Part shown: positions 62,478-64,000 of the stretch, in pieces
How the letters are laid out: each line of letters starts with the position of its first letter
Numbering within the stretch: position 1 is the stretch's first letter
Assembly: GCF_004519335.1 (NCBI RefSeq)
Contig: NZ_SOZD01000003.1
Location: 186,001 to 250,000, forward strand
Source of the DNA: Jiella endophytica
Lineage (GTDB): Bacteria > Pseudomonadota > Alphaproteobacteria > Rhizobiales > Rhizobiaceae
Reading direction: 5' to 3'
Length of the DNA stretch: 64,000 nt
Made by a program: the position numbers and the translations under genes
The notes under the pieces: generated by a model
Databases searched by the model: none
Told to the model about the DNA's origin: nothing
The model's input: the letters and a program-made list of their open reading frames with translations, nothing else

Positions 62478-63380
62478 TCACCGGATCTTGCGGTAGGAGG
62501 TGTTGCCCTGGAACTCGACGGTTTCGAGGGCCGGGCCGGTCACCCGCTCGGAGTGGCCGATGAACAGGACCCCGTGCGGCAGGAGGCGCTCGGTGAAGCG
62601 CTTCCACACCCGCTCGCGGGTCGGCTGGTCGAAATAGATCGTCACGTTGCGGCAGAAGATCGCGTCGAACTGGCCGCGCATCGGCCATTCGCCGTTGAGG
62701 TTGAGCTCGCGGAAGGCGACGAGATCGCGCAGCGGATCGGCGACCTCGTAGAGCATCTCGGTCGCCGCCAGGCCGCGGCTGCCGCCGTCGGCGCTGGGGC
62801 GGAACCACTTGCGGCGAAGATCGGCGGGGACGCTTTCGAGGGCGCCGGCCGCATAGACGCCGGCCCGGCCGGTTGCGACGACGTTCGGATCGATGTCGCT
62901 GGCGAGAATCTTGACGTCGTATTCGGCGGCGTTCGGCAGCACCTGCAGGATCGTCATGGCGATCGAATAGGGCTCGTGGCCGATCGAGCAGCCGGCCGAC
63001 CAGATGCGCACCCGCCCGCCGCGCTTGGCTTCGGCCAAAAGCGGCGGCAGCAATTCCTCGCGCAGATGATCGAAGTGATGCATCTCGCGGAAGAAATGCG
63101 TCACGTTGGTCGTCAGCGAGGCGAGCATCGCCATCCGCTCGGTGGTCTGCGAATGATCCTGAACGAGCTCGCAATAGTCCCTGAAGCTCTGCAGTCCGAG
63201 GGCCCGAAGCCGTTTCGACAGGCGGGAATAGACGAAGGTCGCCTTGGTGTCGGCGAGATAGATGCCAGCGTCTTCGTAGAGCAACTTCGCGATGGTGGCG
63301 AAGTCGTTCTCCGTCATCGGGAATTCGCCGTTTCCGAGCTTCGTGGCGCCAGCGCCCGCTCGTTGGGAAACGTGCGTCAT
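62478..63380 (-). CDS. cheR: Chemotaxis protein methyltransferase CheR
   Basis: About 300 residues. SAM-dependent methylation of receptor glutamates. DFATIAKLLYEDAGIYLADT, NVTHFFREMHHFDHLREELL, RIWSAGCSIGHEPYSIAMTI and FDAIFCRNVTIYFDQPT are CheR signatures. I start at ATG 63380; a GTG at 63401 is an alternative. Lies between cheW and cheB. Confidence 0.95.
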   Translation of the reverse strand: MTHVSQRAGAGATKLGNGEFPMTENDFATIAKLLYEDAGIYLADTKATFVYSRLSKRLRALGLQSFRDYCELVQDHSQTTERMAMLASLTTNVTHFFREMHHFDHLREELLPPLLAEAKRGGRVRIWSAGCSIGHEPYSIAMTILQVLPNAAEYDVKILASDIDPNVVATGRAGVYAAGALESVPADLRRKWFRPSADGGSRGLAATEMLYEVADPLRDLVAFRELNLNGEWPMRGQFDAIFCRNVTIYFDQPTRERVWKRFTERLLPHGVLFIGHSERVTGPALETVEFQGNTSYRKIR

Positions 63381-63494
63381 GGACTCACGCGTAGCCGTCA
63401 CCGACCTGTTCTCCTCGATGGCGGGCAGCCCGGCTGCCGCCCTTGAATGTCTTCGAAGCGCCCGGAAAAAAGGGCCAACTCCTTCGTGTCAGCC

Positions 63495-63977
63495 TCAGGC
63501 GACGTTCTGGTACTGCGGCAGGACGTTGTCCGTCGCGATCAGCGAGATCATGCGGCCCTCGATCGCCATGACGCCGCGCACGAAAGTCTTGGCGAGGTCG
63601 GAGGCAAGGTCGGGTGTCGGCTGCAGGAGCTCGTCGGTAATCGTCAGTATATCGGAGACCGCATCCACCAGCAGGCCGAAGAGCTGCTGCTCGACCCGGA
63701 CGACGATGATGACGCTGCGCGCCGTCGGAACCGTCCTCGGGAAGCCGAGCCGCGCCGCGAGATCGACGATCGGCAGCACCGCGCCGCGCAGGTTGATGAC
63801 GCCGTTGACGTAGGAGGGAGCGTGCGGCAGGGGCGTTGCCTGGGTCCAGCCGCGGATCTCGCGCACCGACATGATGTCGACGCAGAATTCCTGCTCTCCG
63901 ATACAGAAGGCGATCAGTTCGCGCGCCGAGCGCGGGTCGGTGCGGTTGTCGTTCTGGGGTGGCGAAAGGGTCGTCAT
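63495..63977 (-). CDS. cheW: Chemotaxis coupling protein CheW
   Basis: 160 residues. SH3-like adaptor between receptors and Che[61 protein letters not shown] and [11 protein letters not shown] are typical. Start ATG 63977 with GGAG 9 bp upstream; GTG 63986 is possible. The window ends upstream, where cheA is expected in relatives. Confidence 0.95.
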   Translation of the reverse strand: MTTLSPPQNDNRTDPRSARELIAFCIGEQEFCVDIMSVREIRGWTQATPLPHAPSYVNGVINLRGAVLPIVDLAARLGFPRTVPTARSVIIVVRVEQQLFGLLVDAVSDILTITDELLQPTPDLASDLAKTFVRGVMAIEGRMISLIATDNVLPQYQNVA

Positions 63978-64000
63978 TCTGCTCACTCCGCTGCGTGCTG

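Overview
The window is high-GC DNA from a phototrophic alphaproteobacterium, most likely Rhizobiales (Hyphomicrobiales). The evidence is a purple-bacterial photosynthesis cluster (crtDC, crtF, bchCXYZ, pufQBALMC), a circularly permuted two-piece tmRNA, a SspB adaptor of the alphaproteobacterial type, a Sinorhizobium-like chemotaxis gene order and hrcA-grpE. The sulfatase similar to choline sulfatase, the BCCT transporter and the MscS channel suggest osmotic adaptation, so a marine or saline habitat is possible. Genus cannot be fixed from sequence alone. No tRNA, rRNA, CRISPR array or intact IS element was seen.

Layout. 1-2.8 kb: start of dnaB, then grpE and hrcA (all minus). 2.9-6.0 kb: an accessory block (D-amino-acid oxidoreductase, Uma2-type nuclease, and an antitoxin/PIN toxin pair behind an 18-bp palindrome) lying between hrcA and rph. 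6.3-9.7 kb: rph-rdgB-hemW and a TauE exporter. 9.7-11.6 kb: a DUF4160/DUF2442 pair and a SnoaL-like gene/TetR pair with a perfect 13-bp inverted repeat. 11.7-14.6 kb: rsmI-yraN and a sulfatase. 14.7-28 kb: photosynthesis cluster, with crtD-crtC divergent from crtF-bchCXYZ-pufQBALMC and TGT-N12-ACA (PpsR/CrtJ-type) sites at both promoter regions. 28.4-29.8 kb: a potassium transporter.

29.8-36.8 kb (minus): thyA, a TIR-like gene, folA, hflK, hflC, DUF2065 and degP. The TIR-like gene is wedged between thyA and folA, is visibly poorer in GC and starts with TTG. 37.1-38.6 kb: permuted ssrA followed by sspB, then two small genes. 38.7-44.2 kb: a very large AsmA protein and a GlcD-like dehydrogenase. 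44.4-53.2 kb: thioesterase, polar amino-acid ABC importer, MscS channel, M23 peptidase, leuB and BCCT transporter. 53.4-55.1 kb: small secreted or membrane proteins. 55.5-58.1 kb: rpsF-rpsR-DUF2232-rplI. 58.4-59.7 kb: cfa. 59.9-64 kb (minus): cheW, cheR, cheB, cheY, cheD and a small CheT-like protein with a DxxxQ motif.

How it works together. The photosynthesis cluster encodes late bacteriochlorophyll a synthesis (BchC, BchXYZ), late carotenoid steps of the spheroidene/spirilloxanthin type (CrtC, CrtD, CrtF), the LH1 antenna and a reaction centre with a tetraheme cytochrome. ssrA and sspB form a tagging and tag-recognition module for trans-translation. HflKC and DegP are envelope quality control. 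The main candidates for new biology are the TIR-like gene, the unusual PufC and LH1-beta tails, the crtD/crtC junction, and a family of nested-hairpin intergenic repeats.
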